A stretch of DNA of 64,000 bases from Peteryoungia aggregata LMG 23059 (GCF_030814435.1 NZ_JAUSUW010000003.1:310001-374000); one strand, 5' to 3'. Positions 18,423-27,669 are shown, numbered from the stretch's first letter. A program made the numbers and translations. The notes: generated by a model from the sequence alone, not told the origin.

Positions 18423-19811
18423 ATGACCGATCTCTCCCCTATCCTCGCCAAGGCCGACGAGGCCCTGCCGCAGAGCCTCGAGCGCCTGTTCGATCTCGTG
18501 CGCATTCCGTCGATCTCGACGGATCCGGCCTACAAGGCCGATTGCCGCAAGGCCGGCGAGTGGCTGGTCTCGGCGCTCACCGAGCTCGGTTTCGAGGCCT
18601 CGCTGCGAGACACGCCCGGCCATCCGATGGTGGTGGCGCACCATGCAGCGGAAAAGGCCGACGCACCGCATGTGCTTTTCTATGGCCATTACGACGTGCA
18701 GCCGGTCGATCCGCTGGATCTTTGGGAAGACGATCCCTTTGCGCCTGCAATCAAGGAGAAGGATGGCCGCAAGGTGATCACCGGTCGCGGCACGTCCGAC
18801 GACAAGGGCCAGCTCCTCACCTTCGTTGAAGCCTGCCGCGCCTACAAGGCGGTGAAGGGTTCGCTGCCGGTCAAGATCACCATCCTGTTCGAGGGTGAAG
18901 AAGAATCCGGCTCGCCGTCGCTCAAGCCATTCCTCGCTGCCAACGCCGACGAGCTGAAGGCAGACTTTGCGCTTGTCTGCGATACCAGCATGTGGGACCG
19001 CGAGACGCCGGCAATTGCTGCTGCCCTGCGTGGCCTTGTCGGTGAAGAAGTCACCATCATCGCGGCCGACCGCGACCTGCATTCCGGCCTGTTCGGCGGT
19101 GCCGCTGCCAATCCGGTTCATATCCTGACCAAGATCCTGGCCGACCTGCATGACGAGACGGGCGCGGTCACCCTTCCCGGCTTCTACGACGGTGTCGAGG
19201 AGACGCCGGCCAACATCAAGGCCTCCTGGGAGAGCCTGGGGCGGACAGCGGAAAGCTTCCTCGGTGAGGTTGGCCTGTCGGTCCCCGCTGGTGAGAAGGG
19301 CCGCTCCGTGCTGGAACTCACCTGGGCGCGTCCGACGGCGGAAGTGAACGGCATCATCGGCGGCTATACCGGCGAGGGCTTCAAGACCGTGATTGCGGCC
19401 AAGGCTTCAGCCAAGATCTCGTTCCGCCTCGTCGGCACGCAGGATCCGGCCAAGGTGCGGGAGAGCTTCCGCGCCTTCGTTCAGGCGCGCATTCCTGCCG
19501 ACTGCATGGTGGAATTCCACGAACATGGCGGTTCGCCAGCGATCCAGCTTTCCTATGATTCGCCGGAACTGACCAAGGCAAAGAACGCGTTGTCGGATGA
19601 ATGGCCGAAGCCTGCCGTGATCATCGGCATGGGTGGCTCGATCCCGATCGTCGGCGATTTCCAGAAGATGCTGGGCATGGATTCGTTGTTGGTCGGCTTT
19701 GGCCTGACCGACGACCGCATCCATTCGCCGAACGAGAAGTATGACCTCAACTCGTTCCACAAGGGGATCCGCTCGTGGATCCGTATCCTCGACGCGCTGG
19801 CGAACGGCTGA
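18423..19811 (+). CDS. M20-family dipeptidase/peptidase
   Basis: A 462-residue metallopeptidase of the M20/ArgE/DapE family, a cytoplasmic di-zinc enzyme that hydrolyses dipeptides or N-acyl amino acids. Metal ligands and catalytic residues are recognisable: H89 and D91 in FYGHYDVQP, D126 in GRGTSDDKGQ, and E159/E160 in FEGEEESGS. A dimerisation domain (about residues 195-370) and a final His in DDRIHSPNEKYD complete the set. Its length fits the M20 dipeptidase subgroup rather than DapE. ATG 18423 has AGGA seven bases upstream; ATG 18417 and TTG 18408 are alternatives. A strong intrinsic terminator follows 14 bases after the stop, so it is a single gene or the end of a marR unit. Confidence 0.92.
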   Translation: MTDLSPILAKADEALPQSLERLFDLVRIPSISTDPAYKADCRKAGEWLVSALTELGFEASLRDTPGHPMVVAHHAAEKADAPHVLFYGHYDVQPVDPLDLWEDDPFAPAIKEKDGRKVITGRGTSDDKGQLLTFVEACRAYKAVKGSLPVKITILFEGEEESGSPSLKPFLAANADELKADFALVCDTSMWDRETPAIAAALRGLVGEEVTIIAADRDLHSGLFGGAAANPVHILTKILADLHDETGAVTLPGFYDGVEETPANIKASWESLGRTAESFLGEVGLSVPAGEKGRSVLELTWARPTAEVNGIIGGYTGEGFKTVIAAKASAKISFRLVGTQDPAKVRESFRAFVQARIPADCMVEFHEHGGSPAIQLSYDSPELTKAKNALSDEWPKPAVIIGMGGSIPIVGDFQKMLGMDSLLVGFGLTDDRIHSPNEKYDLNSFHKGIRSWIRILDALANG

Positions 19812-19825
19812 GGCCAGAAAAGCAA

Positions 19826-19856
19826 AAAGGCCGGTCAAAAACCGGCCTTTCCTTTA
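19826..19856 (+). terminator. Intrinsic terminator after the M20 peptidase gene
   Basis: A perfect ten-base-pair stem (AAAGGCCGGT at 19826-19835 with ACCGGCCTTT at 19841-19850) and a five-base loop, ending in a short T-rich tract. It begins 14 bases after the peptidase stop codon. Confidence 0.88.
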
Positions 19857-20125
19857 CGCTTCTACGCTTGCCTGCCAGTACATCCGTGGTCAGGGACGGA
19901 AACGTGCCATTCGATGTCTCGGATGTTGGCCCACCTTCGTGAACCGCATCCCGGATCTTGATGATCGCTCTGGATGCTTAACAACCGGTTAAGCGTTTTG
20001 AAGTTCCTGAAACAGGATCTCTGCAAACGCTCTATCGTCTGGTGATCCAGAGATGGGGATGCTCGATCCGGCTTTCAAGATGCGTGCGCTTGAAAAGCCT
20101 TGAGGGCTCCGGTTAGACTTCGTCC
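19857..20125. other. Intergenic region upstream of ybaK; one dyad
   Basis: I see no gene in this gap. It contains one dyad, GCTTAAC at 19976-19982 and GTTAAGC at 19988-19994 separated by five bases. This could be an operator half-site pair or chance. No convincing promoter was picked out by eye. Confidence 0.5.
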
Positions 20126-20584
20126 ATGAGCCTCGAATCCGTCCGACAGTTCTTCCGGGAAAAAGCACCCGACATCTCCGTCATCGTCACCGAGGCAAGC
20201 TCCGCCACAGTGGCGCTTGCAGCCGAAGCGCATGGCGTCGAGCCGGATCAGATCGCCAAGACGATCTGCCTGAGGATCGGCGAGGACGTGGTGCTGGTGG
20301 TCACGGCGGGCACGAAGCGGCTCGACAATCGCAAGTTCAAGGACCGTTTCGGCGTGAAGCCGCGCATGCTCGATGCCGAAGCGGTGGTCGAGGCAACGAG
20401 CCATCCGGTCGGTGGCGTGTGCCCCTTCGGCCTGCCCTCCCCGCTCAAGGTCTATGGCGATCTATCGCTCAAGGCCTTCGACGAAGTGGTGCCGGCGGGT
20501 GGCGCGACCAATGCTGCGGTGAAGATCGCGCCGGAGCGAATGATCGCCCTGGTCGATGGCGAATGGGCCGATCTCTGCCAATAA
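20126..20584 (+). CDS. ybaK: YbaK/EbsC-family aminoacyl-tRNA deacylase
   Basis: A 152-residue protein of the YbaK/ProX superfamily, trans-acting editing domains that hydrolyse mischarged tRNA such as Cys-tRNA(Pro). The typical HGVEPDQIAKTICLRIGEDVVLVVTAGTKRLD run (about residues 38-70) is present. It includes the catalytic Lys (AKTI), and GGVCPFGLPSPLKVYGD supplies the GxxxPxG substrate loop near residue 100. Length fits the EbsC-like subgroup. It stands alone with its own promoter region upstream and about 180 bases before the penicillin-binding protein gene. Specificity (Cys-tRNA(Pro) versus another mischarged tRNA) is not readable from the sequence. Confidence 0.88.
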   Translation: MSLESVRQFFREKAPDISVIVTEASSATVALAAEAHGVEPDQIAKTICLRIGEDVVLVVTAGTKRLDNRKFKDRFGVKPRMLDAEAVVEATSHPVGGVCPFGLPSPLKVYGDLSLKAFDEVVPAGGATNAAVKIAPERMIALVDGEWADLCQ

Positions 20585-20764
20585 ACTCACGGCACGTTCA
20601 AGGCTTGTTTACGGGGCTTTAACCACCCCTTAAATCGCCGCATTTACTGTGCAATTGCGCGATCATCCATCCGGGCGCCGGCGTGATCGACCGAGATTTC
20701 TTGAAGCAATTTTCGTGCGGGCTGCAAGCATCGCACAGCGAACATCTGGAGCAAGATCACCGCA

Positions 20765-22993
20765 ATGGTGAGCCGAGGCAAATCCCGCGACCGCATTGAG
20801 CCGAGCTTCGACGACGAGCGCGAAGACGAGGATTTTCGGCTGGATGCGGATGACCGCGTCATTGGCGGACGGCAGGTTCGTTCGGGGGCTAAAAAGACCA
20901 AACCGACCGCGAAACGCGGGAAATCCAACAATCAGAGAGGTCGCAAGGCCAAAAGCAGTAGCGGCGGCGGTTTCGGACTGGGGCGGCTGATCTATTGGGG
21001 TTTCGTGCTGTCGATCTGGTGCGGCATCGGCGTCGTCGGACTGGTCGCCTATTACGGCTCGCAAATGCCGAGTGCCAGCAGCTGGTCGATCCCAGAGCGC
21101 CCGCCGAACATGAAGATCGTCTCCGTCGAGGGCACAGTCATTGCCAATCGCGGGGCAACCGGCGGAGAAGCCCTGCCGCTCGAGGAGATGTCGCCGTTCA
21201 TTCCGCAGGCGGTGATGGCGATCGAGGACCGGCGTTTCTACTCGCATTTCGGCGTCGACCCGCTCGGTCTTGCACGCGCGATCGTGACCAATGTGACGAG
21301 CGGACGGGCCGTCCAGGGTGGCTCGACGCTGACGCAGCAGTTGGCCAAAAATCTCTTCCTGTCGCCGGAGCGGACAGTCGAGCGCAAGGTGCAGGAAGTG
21401 CTGCTCGCCTTCTGGCTTGAGCAGAATTACACCAAGGACCAGATCATGGCGATGTATCTGAACCGGGTGTTCTTCGGCTCCAACGCCTATGGCGTGGAGG
21501 CCGCGGCGCGGCGCTATTTCAACAAGTCGGCGCGTGATGTGAACCTTGGCGAGGCGGCGCTTCTCGCCGGGCTTCTCAAGGCGCCATCCCGGCTTTCGCC
21601 AGCGCGCGATCCGGAGGCGGCTGAGGCCCGCGCGCAGGTCGTGCTGCAGGCCATGCTGGAAGAGGGCTACATCACTGACGACGAAATCAAGACCGCGATG
21701 ACGCAGCCGCCGACCAAGGCGAAGCGCTACTGGAGCGGGGCGGGCCAATATGTCGCCGATCTCGTGCGCGACGAGGTGACCCTGCTGATCGGCAAGGTCA
21801 CCGAGGACATCGTCGTCGAGACGACCATCGACATGACGCTCGAAAAGAAGGCCGAGGCGGCGCTGACCGAATCGCTTTCGGCCGAGGGCGAAAAGGTGAA
21901 TGCCTCGCAAGCTGCACTCGTTTCGATCGACGGCACCGGCGCGATCCGTGCGCTGGTGGGTGGGCGTGACTACGCCGAAAGCCAGTTCAACCGGGCTGTG
22001 AAGGCCAAACGCCAGCCGGGCTCGGCCTTCAAGCCCTTCGTCTATGCCGCTGCCGTCGAAAACGGTCTTCGCCCGAATTCGGTTCGCAACGATGCGCCGA
22101 TCCGGATCGGCTCCTGGACCCCTGAAAATTATGACGAGAAGTATCGCGGGCCGGTGACGGCGACGCAGGCGCTGTCCGAATCGCTGAACACGATCGCCGC
22201 GCAACTGATGATGGAGGTCGGCCCGGATCAGGTGATCAAGCTGGCGCATCGGATGGGCATCGAATCAGAGCTGCAGAACAATGCCTCGATCGCGCTTGGT
22301 ACATCGGAAGTCTCGCTGCTCGAACTGACAGCCGCCTATGCGCCCTTCATGAACGGCGGCTACAAGGCGACGCCGCATATCGTGCGCCGGATCTCGAAGG
22401 CCGACGGCTCGCTGCTCTACGAGAACAATTATCTCGAGCCGCCGAAGGTGCTGAACGACGGCGTGGTTGCCGCGATGAACGTGATGATGCGCAGCGTCAT
22501 CGATCATGGCACCGGCAAGAAAGCACAGCTTGCGGGCTGGGAAGCGGCCGGAAAGACCGGGACGACGCAATCCTTCCGTGATGCGCTGTTCGTCGGCTAT
22601 ACGAGCAATCTGACCACCGGAATCTGGTTTGGCAATGACGACGGCCAGTCGATGAAGAAGGTGACCGGTGGCGGACTTCCGGCCAAGGCCTGGCACGACT
22701 ACATGACCGCCGCCCATCAGGGGCTGGCGCCTGCCCCGCTGCCTGGCGGCGACTTCATCGAGCCGGCGCCCGCAGAGGACCCGATGACGATCGGGACCAT
22801 CATCTCCGATGTGCTCCAGGGCGGCGGAGAAGAGCGCTACACCGGCGAGCCCATCTATGCGGAGGACACTCCAGCAGGGCCCGTTCCCTCGCAGGATGTG
22901 ACCGGTTCGGCAGGGCCTGTTCCACCGGCAGAGGTCGGCGAAGCACAGGGCACCCGGCGGACAACGCTTCTCGACTTGATCCTCGGACAATGA
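20765..22993 (+). CDS. Class A penicillin-binding protein (transglycosylase/transpeptidase)
   Basis: A 742-residue bifunctional peptidoglycan synthase of the PBP1a/1b class. The cytoplasmic N-terminus is highly charged (about residues 1-70, Lys/Arg/Gly/Ser-rich), followed by a single membrane anchor at about 76-97. The GT51 domain shows EDRRFYSHFG near 151 and GGSTLTQQLAKNLFL near 187. The transpeptidase has the SxxK motif SAFK at about 420 (active-site Ser), SxN as SESLN near 470 and KTGTT near 596. It polymerises and cross-links glycan strands in the periplasm, supplied by DapB-derived mDAP and counteracted by MepA and the lytic transglycosylase in this window. It is longer at the N-terminus than E. 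coli monofunctional enzymes. The gene has its own upstream region. Confidence 0.94.
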   Translation: MVSRGKSRDRIEPSFDDEREDEDFRLDADDRVIGGRQVRSGAKKTKPTAKRGKSNNQRGRKAKSSSGGGFGLGRLIYWGFVLSIWCGIGVVGLVAYYGSQMPSASSWSIPERPPNMKIVSVEGTVIANRGATGGEALPLEEMSPFIPQAVMAIEDRRFYSHFGVDPLGLARAIVTNVTSGRAVQGGSTLTQQLAKNLFLSPERTVERKVQEVLLAFWLEQNYTKDQIMAMYLNRVFFGSNAYGVEAAARRYFNKSARDVNLGEAALLAGLLKAPSRLSPARDPEAAEARAQVVLQAMLEEGYITDDEIKTAMTQPPTKAKRYWSGAGQYVADLVRDEVTLLIGKVTEDIVVETTIDMTLEKKAEAALTESLSAEGEKVNASQAALVSIDGTGAIRALVGGRDYAESQFNRAVKAKRQPGSAFKPFVYAAAVENGLRPNSVRNDAPIRIGSWTPENYDEKYRGPVTATQALSESLNTIAAQLMMEVGPDQVIKLAHRMGIESELQNNASIALGTSEVSLLELTAAYAPFMNGGYKATPHIVRRISKADGSLLYENNYLEPPKVLNDGVVAAMNVMMRSVIDHGTGKKAQLAGWEAAGKTGTTQSFRDALFVGYTSNLTTGIWFGNDDGQSMKKVTGGGLPAKAWHDYMTAAHQGLAPAPLPGGDFIEPAPAEDPMTIGTIISDVLQGGGEERYTGEPIYAEDTPAGPVPSQDVTGSAGPVPPAEVGEAQGTRRTTLLDLILGQ

Positions 22994-23143
22994 GAGCCCA
23001 CATCCAGGCTTCGAAACGGATCGGCCTGGCGCAAGGCGCATCAGCCAGGATCCCGGATCGTGGCAGGCCGGAGGGTGCAGCAAAACACCTGAAGCTGGCG
23101 CGCCAATCTATTCTTTTTTACCGGTTTTCGGCTGATTTCCAGC

Positions 23144-23174
23144 CTTGCAGTCAGAAATTCCGCTTCTTATATAC
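23144..23174 (+). promoter_or_regulatory. Likely heat-shock (RpoH) promoter of dnaK
   Basis: CTTG at 23144-23147 and CTTATAT at 23166-23172 are separated by 18 bases, resembling the alphaproteobacterial RpoH pattern CTTG-N17/18-CYTATNT. It lies about 110 bases upstream of the dnaK start. No CIRCE element was seen in the 290-base gap. Confidence 0.6.
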
Positions 23175-23282
23175 GCGACATAGCCGCAGCGGCGCTGCAG
23201 TATATCCCAGACCATCTACGTCGAGGGGCTGTCAGGAATGCCTGATTGGGGTTCCGACGGCCTGCTTCAAGGAGAGAATGAC

Positions 23283-25196
23283 ATGGCAAAAGTAATCGGT
23301 ATCGACCTTGGAACGACCAACTCCTGCGTCGCCGTCATGGACGGCAAGGATGCAAAGGTCATCGAGAATTCCGAAGGCGCACGCACCACGCCCTCCATGG
23401 TGGCCTTTTCTGACGATGGCGAACGCCTTGTCGGCCAGCCGGCCAAGCGCCAGGCCGTCACCAACCCGACCAACACCCTCTTCGCCGTAAAGCGCCTGAT
23501 CGGCCGCCGCTACGAAGATCCGACGGTTGAGAAGGACAAGGGCCTCGTGCCGTTCCAGATCGTCAAGGGTGACAATGGCGACGCCTGGGTCGAAGCACAG
23601 AACAAGGGTTATTCCCCGTCGCAGATCTCGGCCATGATCCTTCAGAAGATGAAGGAAACGGCTGAAGCCTATCTTGGCGAAAAGGTCGAAAAGGCCGTCA
23701 TCACCGTTCCGGCCTACTTCAACGACGCCCAGCGCCAGGCAACCAAGGATGCCGGCCGCATTGCAGGCCTTGAAGTTCTGCGCATCATCAACGAGCCGAC
23801 GGCTGCAGCTCTCGCCTATGGCCTCGACAAGACCGAAGGCAAGACGATCGCCGTTTACGACTTGGGTGGCGGCACTTTCGATATTTCGGTTCTGGAAATC
23901 GGCGACGGCGTCTTCGAAGTGAAGTCGACCAATGGCGACACTTTCCTCGGCGGCGAAGATTTTGACATGCGCCTCGTCGAATATCTTGCAGCCGAGTTCA
24001 AGAAGGACCAGGGCATCGACCTCAAGGGTGACAAGCTGGCCCTGCAGCGTCTGAAGGAAGCCGCTGAAAAGGCCAAGATCGAGCTGTCGTCCTCGCAACA
24101 GACCGAAATCAACCTGCCCTTCATCACGGCAGACGCTTCGGGTCCGAAGCACCTGACGATGAAGCTGACCCGCTCCAAGTTCGAAAGCCTGGTCGACGAC
24201 CTCGTCCAGCGCACGATCGCACCGTGCAAGGCAGCCCTCAAGGATGCCGGCGTTACCGCTGCCGATATCGATGAAGTCGTTCTCGTCGGCGGCATGAGCC
24301 GCATGCCGAAGGTTCAGGAAGTCGTCAAGCAGCTGTTCGGCAAGGAGCCGCACAAGGGCGTCAACCCGGATGAAGTCGTCGCACTCGGCGCCGCCATCCA
24401 GGCCGGTGTTCTGCAGGGCGACGTCAAGGACGTTCTGCTGCTCGACGTAACCCCGCTGTCGCTCGGCATCGAAACGCTCGGTGGCGTCTTCACCCGCCTG
24501 ATCGATCGCAACACGACGATCCCGACGAAGAAGAGCCAGACCTTCTCGACCGCTGAAGATAACCAGCAGGCCGTGACCATCCGCGTTTCGCAGGGCGAAC
24601 GTGAAATGGCCCAGGACAACAAGCTGCTCGGCCAGTTCGACCTCGTCGGCCTGCCGCCGTCGCCGCGCGGCATGCCGCAGATCGAAGTGACCTTCGACAT
24701 CGACGCGAACGGCATCGTCCAGGTTTCGGCCAAGGACAAGGGCACCGGCAAGGAACAGCAGATCCGCATCCAGGCCTCCGGTGGTCTGTCTGACGCCGAC
24801 ATCGAGAAGATGGTCAAGGACGCCGAAGCCAATGCAGAGGCCGACAAGAAGCGTCGTGCCGTGGTCGAAGCCAAGAACCAGGCCGAAAGCCTTGTTCACT
24901 CCACCGAGAAGTCGGTGAAGGAGTATGGCGACAAGGTTTCGGAAACCGATCGCAAGGCGATCGAGGACGCGATTGCAGCCCTGAAGGGCGCCATCGAAGC
25001 CTCCGAGCCCGATGCCGACGACATCCAAGCCAAGACCCAGACCCTCATGGAAGTTTCCATGAAGCTGGGCCAGGCCATCTATGAAGCGCAGCAGGCCGAA
25101 GGCGGTGCAGGCGACGCGGATGGTGGCAAGGACGACAACGTCGTCGATGCCGACTACGAAGAAGTGAAGGACGAAGACGCGAAGAAGTCGGCCTGA
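23283..25196 (+). CDS. dnaK: Molecular chaperone DnaK (Hsp70)
   Basis: A 637-residue Hsp70. The ATPase domain opens [14 protein letters not shown] and contains [11 protein letters not shown] (about residue 195) and [11 protein letters not shown] (about 335). The substrate-binding domain begins after the linker [13 protein letters not shown] (about 390), and the helical lid ends in an acidic EEVKD-like tail ([15 protein letters not shown]). With DnaJ and GrpE it folds and disaggregates proteins in the cytoplasm and controls RpoH stability. ATG 23283 matches the invariant N-terminus [10 protein letters not shown]; an in-frame ATG at 23238 is not the start. Its stop overlaps the next gene (TGATG at 25194-25198), so the secreted protein downstream is translationally coupled to it. 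Confidence 0.98.
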   Translation: MAKVIGIDLGTTNSCVAVMDGKDAKVIENSEGARTTPSMVAFSDDGERLVGQPAKRQAVTNPTNTLFAVKRLIGRRYEDPTVEKDKGLVPFQIVKGDNGDAWVEAQNKGYSPSQISAMILQKMKETAEAYLGEKVEKAVITVPAYFNDAQRQATKDAGRIAGLEVLRIINEPTAAALAYGLDKTEGKTIAVYDLGGGTFDISVLEIGDGVFEVKSTNGDTFLGGEDFDMRLVEYLAAEFKKDQGIDLKGDKLALQRLKEAAEKAKIELSSSQQTEINLPFITADASGPKHLTMKLTRSKFESLVDDLVQRTIAPCKAALKDAGVTAADIDEVVLVGGMSRMPKVQEVVKQLFGKEPHKGVNPDEVVALGAAIQAGVLQGDVKDVLLLDVTPLSLGIETLGGVFTRLIDRNTTIPTKKSQTFSTAEDNQQAVTIRVSQGEREMAQDNKLLGQFDLVGLPPSPRGMPQIEVTFDIDANGIVQVSAKDKGTGKEQQIRIQASGGLSDADIEKMVKDAEANAEADKKRRAVVEAKNQAESLVHSTEKSVKEYGDKVSETDRKAIEDAIAALKGAIEASEPDADDIQAKTQTLMEVSMKLGQAIYEAQQAEGGAGDADGGKDDNVVDADYEEVKDEDAKKSA

Positions 25197-25687
25197 TGCA
25201 GGGCCGCTTCGGACGCCGTTCCACGCGCTGGCTGGCCTTCGGGCCAGCCGCCATTTCGTTGATGCTGGCGACCGGTGCCGTGGCACAGGACAGGGGGCAG
25301 GTGAGCGCCGTTCACCGCCAGGTGAGCGCCGTTCACCGCCAGGTGAGCGCCGCCGAGGCCAAGGTGGCCAAGGCGATTTCCGCCAAGGACAGCAACTCCC
25401 TTTCCAGCCTCGGCAATCAGCTCGGCAGCATCATCGAAGCTGCGCTGCAAAGGCGCGAGAACGGTGGCGAGGTCTCCTCCTGCGACATGGCCGCCCATTC
25501 TCTGGCCTTTGCGGCGGTGACGTCCGCAGACGGCCTGATCAGCAAGGGTGAGGCGCGCAAGCTTCTGATGCAGGATGCGATCTCTGCGGCAGCCGACTTC
25601 CAGAAAGACATGCAGGCTTGCGACAAGCAGGCCGGCAAGGCAACGGGCAGCCACACGAGCGTTGGGAAAGCTTTGAGAGCTTTGTAA
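25196..25687 (+). CDS. Putative secreted protein inserted between dnaK and dnaJ
   Basis: A 163-residue protein I do not recognise. ATG 25196 overlaps the dnaK stop (TGATG), and dnaJ starts five bases after its stop, so all three genes almost certainly share one transcript. The N-terminus is a signal peptide ([15 protein letters not shown], hydrophobic core, cleavage near AVA-QD at residue 31). The mature protein begins with a heptad repeated twice exactly ([14 protein letters not shown]) and once partly (QVSAAEA), then an Ala-rich helical region, two cysteines (SCDMAAHS near 101 and QACDKQ near 145) and a Lys-rich tail. It is probably periplasmic and could act in envelope stress given its heat-shock operon position, but function is unknown. 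The exact repeat suggests recent expansion. Confidence 0.72.
   Translation: MQGRFGRRSTRWLAFGPAAISLMLATGAVAQDRGQVSAVHRQVSAVHRQVSAAEAKVAKAISAKDSNSLSSLGNQLGSIIEAALQRRENGGEVSSCDMAAHSLAFAAVTSADGLISKGEARKLLMQDAISAAADFQKDMQACDKQAGKATGSHTSVGKALRAL
25298..25352 (+). repeat. 21-base tandem repeat inside the dnaK-dnaJ intervening gene
   Basis: Two identical 21-base units starting CAGGTGAGCGCC (25298-25318 and 25319-25339), plus the first 13 bases of a third (25340-25352). Each unit encodes the heptad QVSAVHR and contains an inverted repeat GGTGA...TCACC, so the mRNA could form a small hairpin per copy. Confidence 0.9.
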
Positions 25688-25691
25688 GACC

Positions 25692-26846
25692 ATGGCAAAA
25701 GCAGATTTCTACGAGACCCTCGGGGTTGGCCGGACGGCGGACGAGAAGGAGCTGAAGAGCGCCTTCCGCAAGCTGGCGATGAAATACCACCCGGACAAAA
25801 ACCCGGGCGATGATGAAGCCGAAAAGAAGTTCAAGGAACTCAACGAGGCCTATGAAACCCTGAAGGATCCGCAGAAGCGCGCGGCCTATGACCGCTTCGG
25901 CCACGCTGCCTTCGAACAGGGCGGCATGGGCGGTGGCGGCTTCGGTGGCGGCGGCGGCGGATTTGCCGGCGGCGGTTTCTCCGACATCTTCGAAGACATC
26001 TTCGGCGAGATGATGGGTGGCGGCCGCGGCGGTCGTGCCCGCTCGACCGGCGGTCGCGAACGCGGTGCCGACCTGCGCTACAACATGGAAATCAGCCTCG
26101 AAGAGGCCTTCACCGGCAAGACGGCGCAGATCCGGGTTCCGACCTCGATCACCTGCGATGTCTGCACGGGGTCGGGCGCGAAGCCGGGAACGCAGCCGAA
26201 GACCTGCACGACCTGTCAGGGCTCGGGCCGTGTTCGTGCGGCCCAGGGCTTCTTCTCGATTGAACGCACATGCCCGACCTGTCACGGTCGCGGTCAGACG
26301 ATCAGCGATCCCTGCGGCAAGTGCCACGGCCAGGGCCGCGTCACCGAGGAGCGCTCGCTCTCCGTCAGCATTCCCTCTGGTATCGAGGACGGGACGCGCA
26401 TTCGCCTGCAGGGCGAGGGTGAAGCCGGGTTGCGTGGCGGTCCATCGGGCGACCTCTACATCTTCCTGTCGGTCAGACCGCACGAGTTCTTCCAGCGCGA
26501 CGGGGCGGATCTCTATTGCTCCGTGCCAATTTCGATGACGACGGCAGCCCTCGGCGGCACCTTCGACGTGGTAACGCTCGATGGGACAAAGTCCCGCGTG
26601 ACGGTCCCGGAGGGCACGCAGGCTGGAAAGCAGTTCCGTCTGAAGGCCAAGGGCATGCCCGTGCTGCGCTCGACGCAGGTGGGCGATCTCTATATCCAGA
26701 TCCAGATCGAGACGCCGCAGAAGCTGACCAAGCGTCAGCGCGAACTGCTGCAGGAATTCGAACAGTTGTCGTCGAAGGAGAACAATCCGGAATCCACGGG
26801 CTTCTTTGCCCGGATGAAGGACTTTTTCGATACGCTCAGCGACTGA
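25692..26846 (+). CDS. dnaJ: Co-chaperone DnaJ (Hsp40)
   Basis: A 384-residue type I J-protein. The J-domain has the essential HPD (KYHPDKNPG near residue 33). It is followed by a Gly-rich linker (about 78-125) and a zinc-binding region with four CxxCxGxG units ([32 protein letters not shown]). The C-terminal beta domains and dimerisation segment end in FFDTLSD. It stimulates DnaK ATP hydrolysis and delivers unfolded clients. It belongs to the dnaK heat-shock operon but is separated from dnaK by a secreted-protein gene. A strong intrinsic terminator lies 27 bases downstream, ending the operon. Confidence 0.97.
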   Translation: MAKADFYETLGVGRTADEKELKSAFRKLAMKYHPDKNPGDDEAEKKFKELNEAYETLKDPQKRAAYDRFGHAAFEQGGMGGGGFGGGGGGFAGGGFSDIFEDIFGEMMGGGRGGRARSTGGRERGADLRYNMEISLEEAFTGKTAQIRVPTSITCDVCTGSGAKPGTQPKTCTTCQGSGRVRAAQGFFSIERTCPTCHGRGQTISDPCGKCHGQGRVTEERSLSVSIPSGIEDGTRIRLQGEGEAGLRGGPSGDLYIFLSVRPHEFFQRDGADLYCSVPISMTTAALGGTFDVVTLDGTKSRVTVPEGTQAGKQFRLKAKGMPVLRSTQVGDLYIQIQIETPQKLTKRQRELLQEFEQLSSKENNPESTGFFARMKDFFDTLSD

Positions 26847-26873
26847 GTTGGAGAGATCGAAGACACGATTTGC

Positions 26874-26904
26874 AAGGGGCGGTCCTAAAGGGCCGCCCCT
26901 TTTG
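26874..26904 (+). terminator. Intrinsic terminator of the dnaK-dnaJ operon
   Basis: A twelve-base-pair stem with one G-T type mismatch (AAGGGGCGGTCC 26874-26885, GGGCCGCCCCTT 26890-26901) and a four-base loop, followed by a T-run. It lies 27 bases after the dnaJ stop. Confidence 0.88.
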
Positions 26905-26911
26905 CATGGGT

Positions 26912-27070
26912 TCAGGCGAGCAACCGTGGGTGCCGCAGGATGAGCCAGGCGAAGTGCTTGTGGATCGCCGGCGCAATTCCATAGACGATCGTGAGCACCA
27001 TGATGGGCGCCAGAAGCGCTGTGCGGGCCCAGATCGGCCAGAGGAGCAGCAACTGTGACAACGACTGCAC
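26912..27070 (-). CDS. Possible small membrane protein overlapping the tetR start
   Basis: A 52-codon reading frame from GTG 27070 (or 49 codons from TTG 27061) that is divergent from, and overlaps, the first bases of tetR. The translation (MQSLSQLLLLWPIW..., ...APIMVLTIVYGIAPAIH...) looks like one transmembrane helix with flanking aromatic and basic residues. It resembles the membrane-anchored tail seen on some antibiotic-biosynthesis-monooxygenase-family proteins. A stop at 27077-27079 blocks any longer N-terminus, and no good ribosome-binding site is visible. It could therefore be a genuine small membrane protein, a remnant of a degraded gene, or chance. It ends against the dnaJ terminator. 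Confidence 0.35.
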   Translation of the reverse strand: MQSLSQLLLLWPIWARTALLAPIMVLTIVYGIAPAIHKHFAWLILRHPRLLA

Positions 27071-27669
27071 ACGACATCACAAAGCGCACATCGATTGGCG
27101 CGCAACGCAACCCTGCAAGCGAGGAGGCAATCCTCACCGCAGCCGCTGAGATCCTGAGGGAAGGCGGACTTTCGGCGTTTTCGATCGAAGCTGTAGCGAG
27201 GCGGGCGAAGGCCGGCAAACCGACGATCTATCGCTGGTGGCCTTCCAAGGCGGCGCTGCTGCTCGACATCTATCATCGCCAGAAGGGCGAGACCTTCTAT
27301 CCCGACACCGGCAGCACGCGCGAAGACCTGATCGCCTTTCTCGAGACGCTGCTCGGTTTCTGGAAGACCAGCGGCGGCGAGGTCTTTCGGTCGATCATCG
27401 CCGAGGCGCAGAGCGATCCGGCGGCCCTGGGCGCGCTGCGGGACTATGCGGTGACGCGCTGCCGGGCGAGTGGCATCATCCTGGAACGGGGCGTGACACG
27501 GGGTGAAATCCGCGAGGCGCTCGACATCCCTCTCGTCATGGAGCTGTTTTCGAGTTTCTGCTGGCAGCGACTGCTGACCGGCCGACTCGACCCGTCACGG
27601 GATCAGATGGCGCATGTCGTCGATGCGGTGCTCACCGGCTTCGCGGCGAAAGATCGTGCCGCTCAGTAA
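27055..27669 (+). CDS. TetR-family transcriptional regulator
   Basis: A 204-residue TetR-type repressor starting with GTG 27055, which has GAGGAG eight bases upstream. The N-terminal helix-turn-helix is clear: EEAILTAAAEILREGGLSAFSIEAVARRAKAGKPTIYRWWPSKAALL (about residues 22-70). It is followed by an all-helical ligand-binding domain that includes GFWKTSGGEVFRSIIAEAQSDP. Such proteins usually control an adjacent efflux or catabolic gene; here the only divergent candidate is the small membrane reading frame overlapping its 5' end. The 3' end overlaps slyX by seven bases in convergent orientation. Ligand and targets are not inferable. Confidence 0.9.
   Translation: MTTTAHDITKRTSIGAQRNPASEEAILTAAAEILREGGLSAFSIEAVARRAKAGKPTIYRWWPSKAALLLDIYHRQKGETFYPDTGSTREDLIAFLETLLGFWKTSGGEVFRSIIAEAQSDPAALGALRDYAVTRCRASGIILERGVTRGEIREALDIPLVMELFSSFCWQRLLTGRLDPSRDQMAHVVDAVLTGFAAKDRAAQ

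Noticed and set aside
18402-19151. Minus-strand open frame antisense to the M20 peptidase
   Set aside because: No motif or ribosome-binding site; the plus-strand frame carries all metal ligands of the M20 family.
25298-25352. Short CRISPR-like direct repeat
   Set aside because: The repeats are contiguous without spacers, in frame, and encode a heptad.
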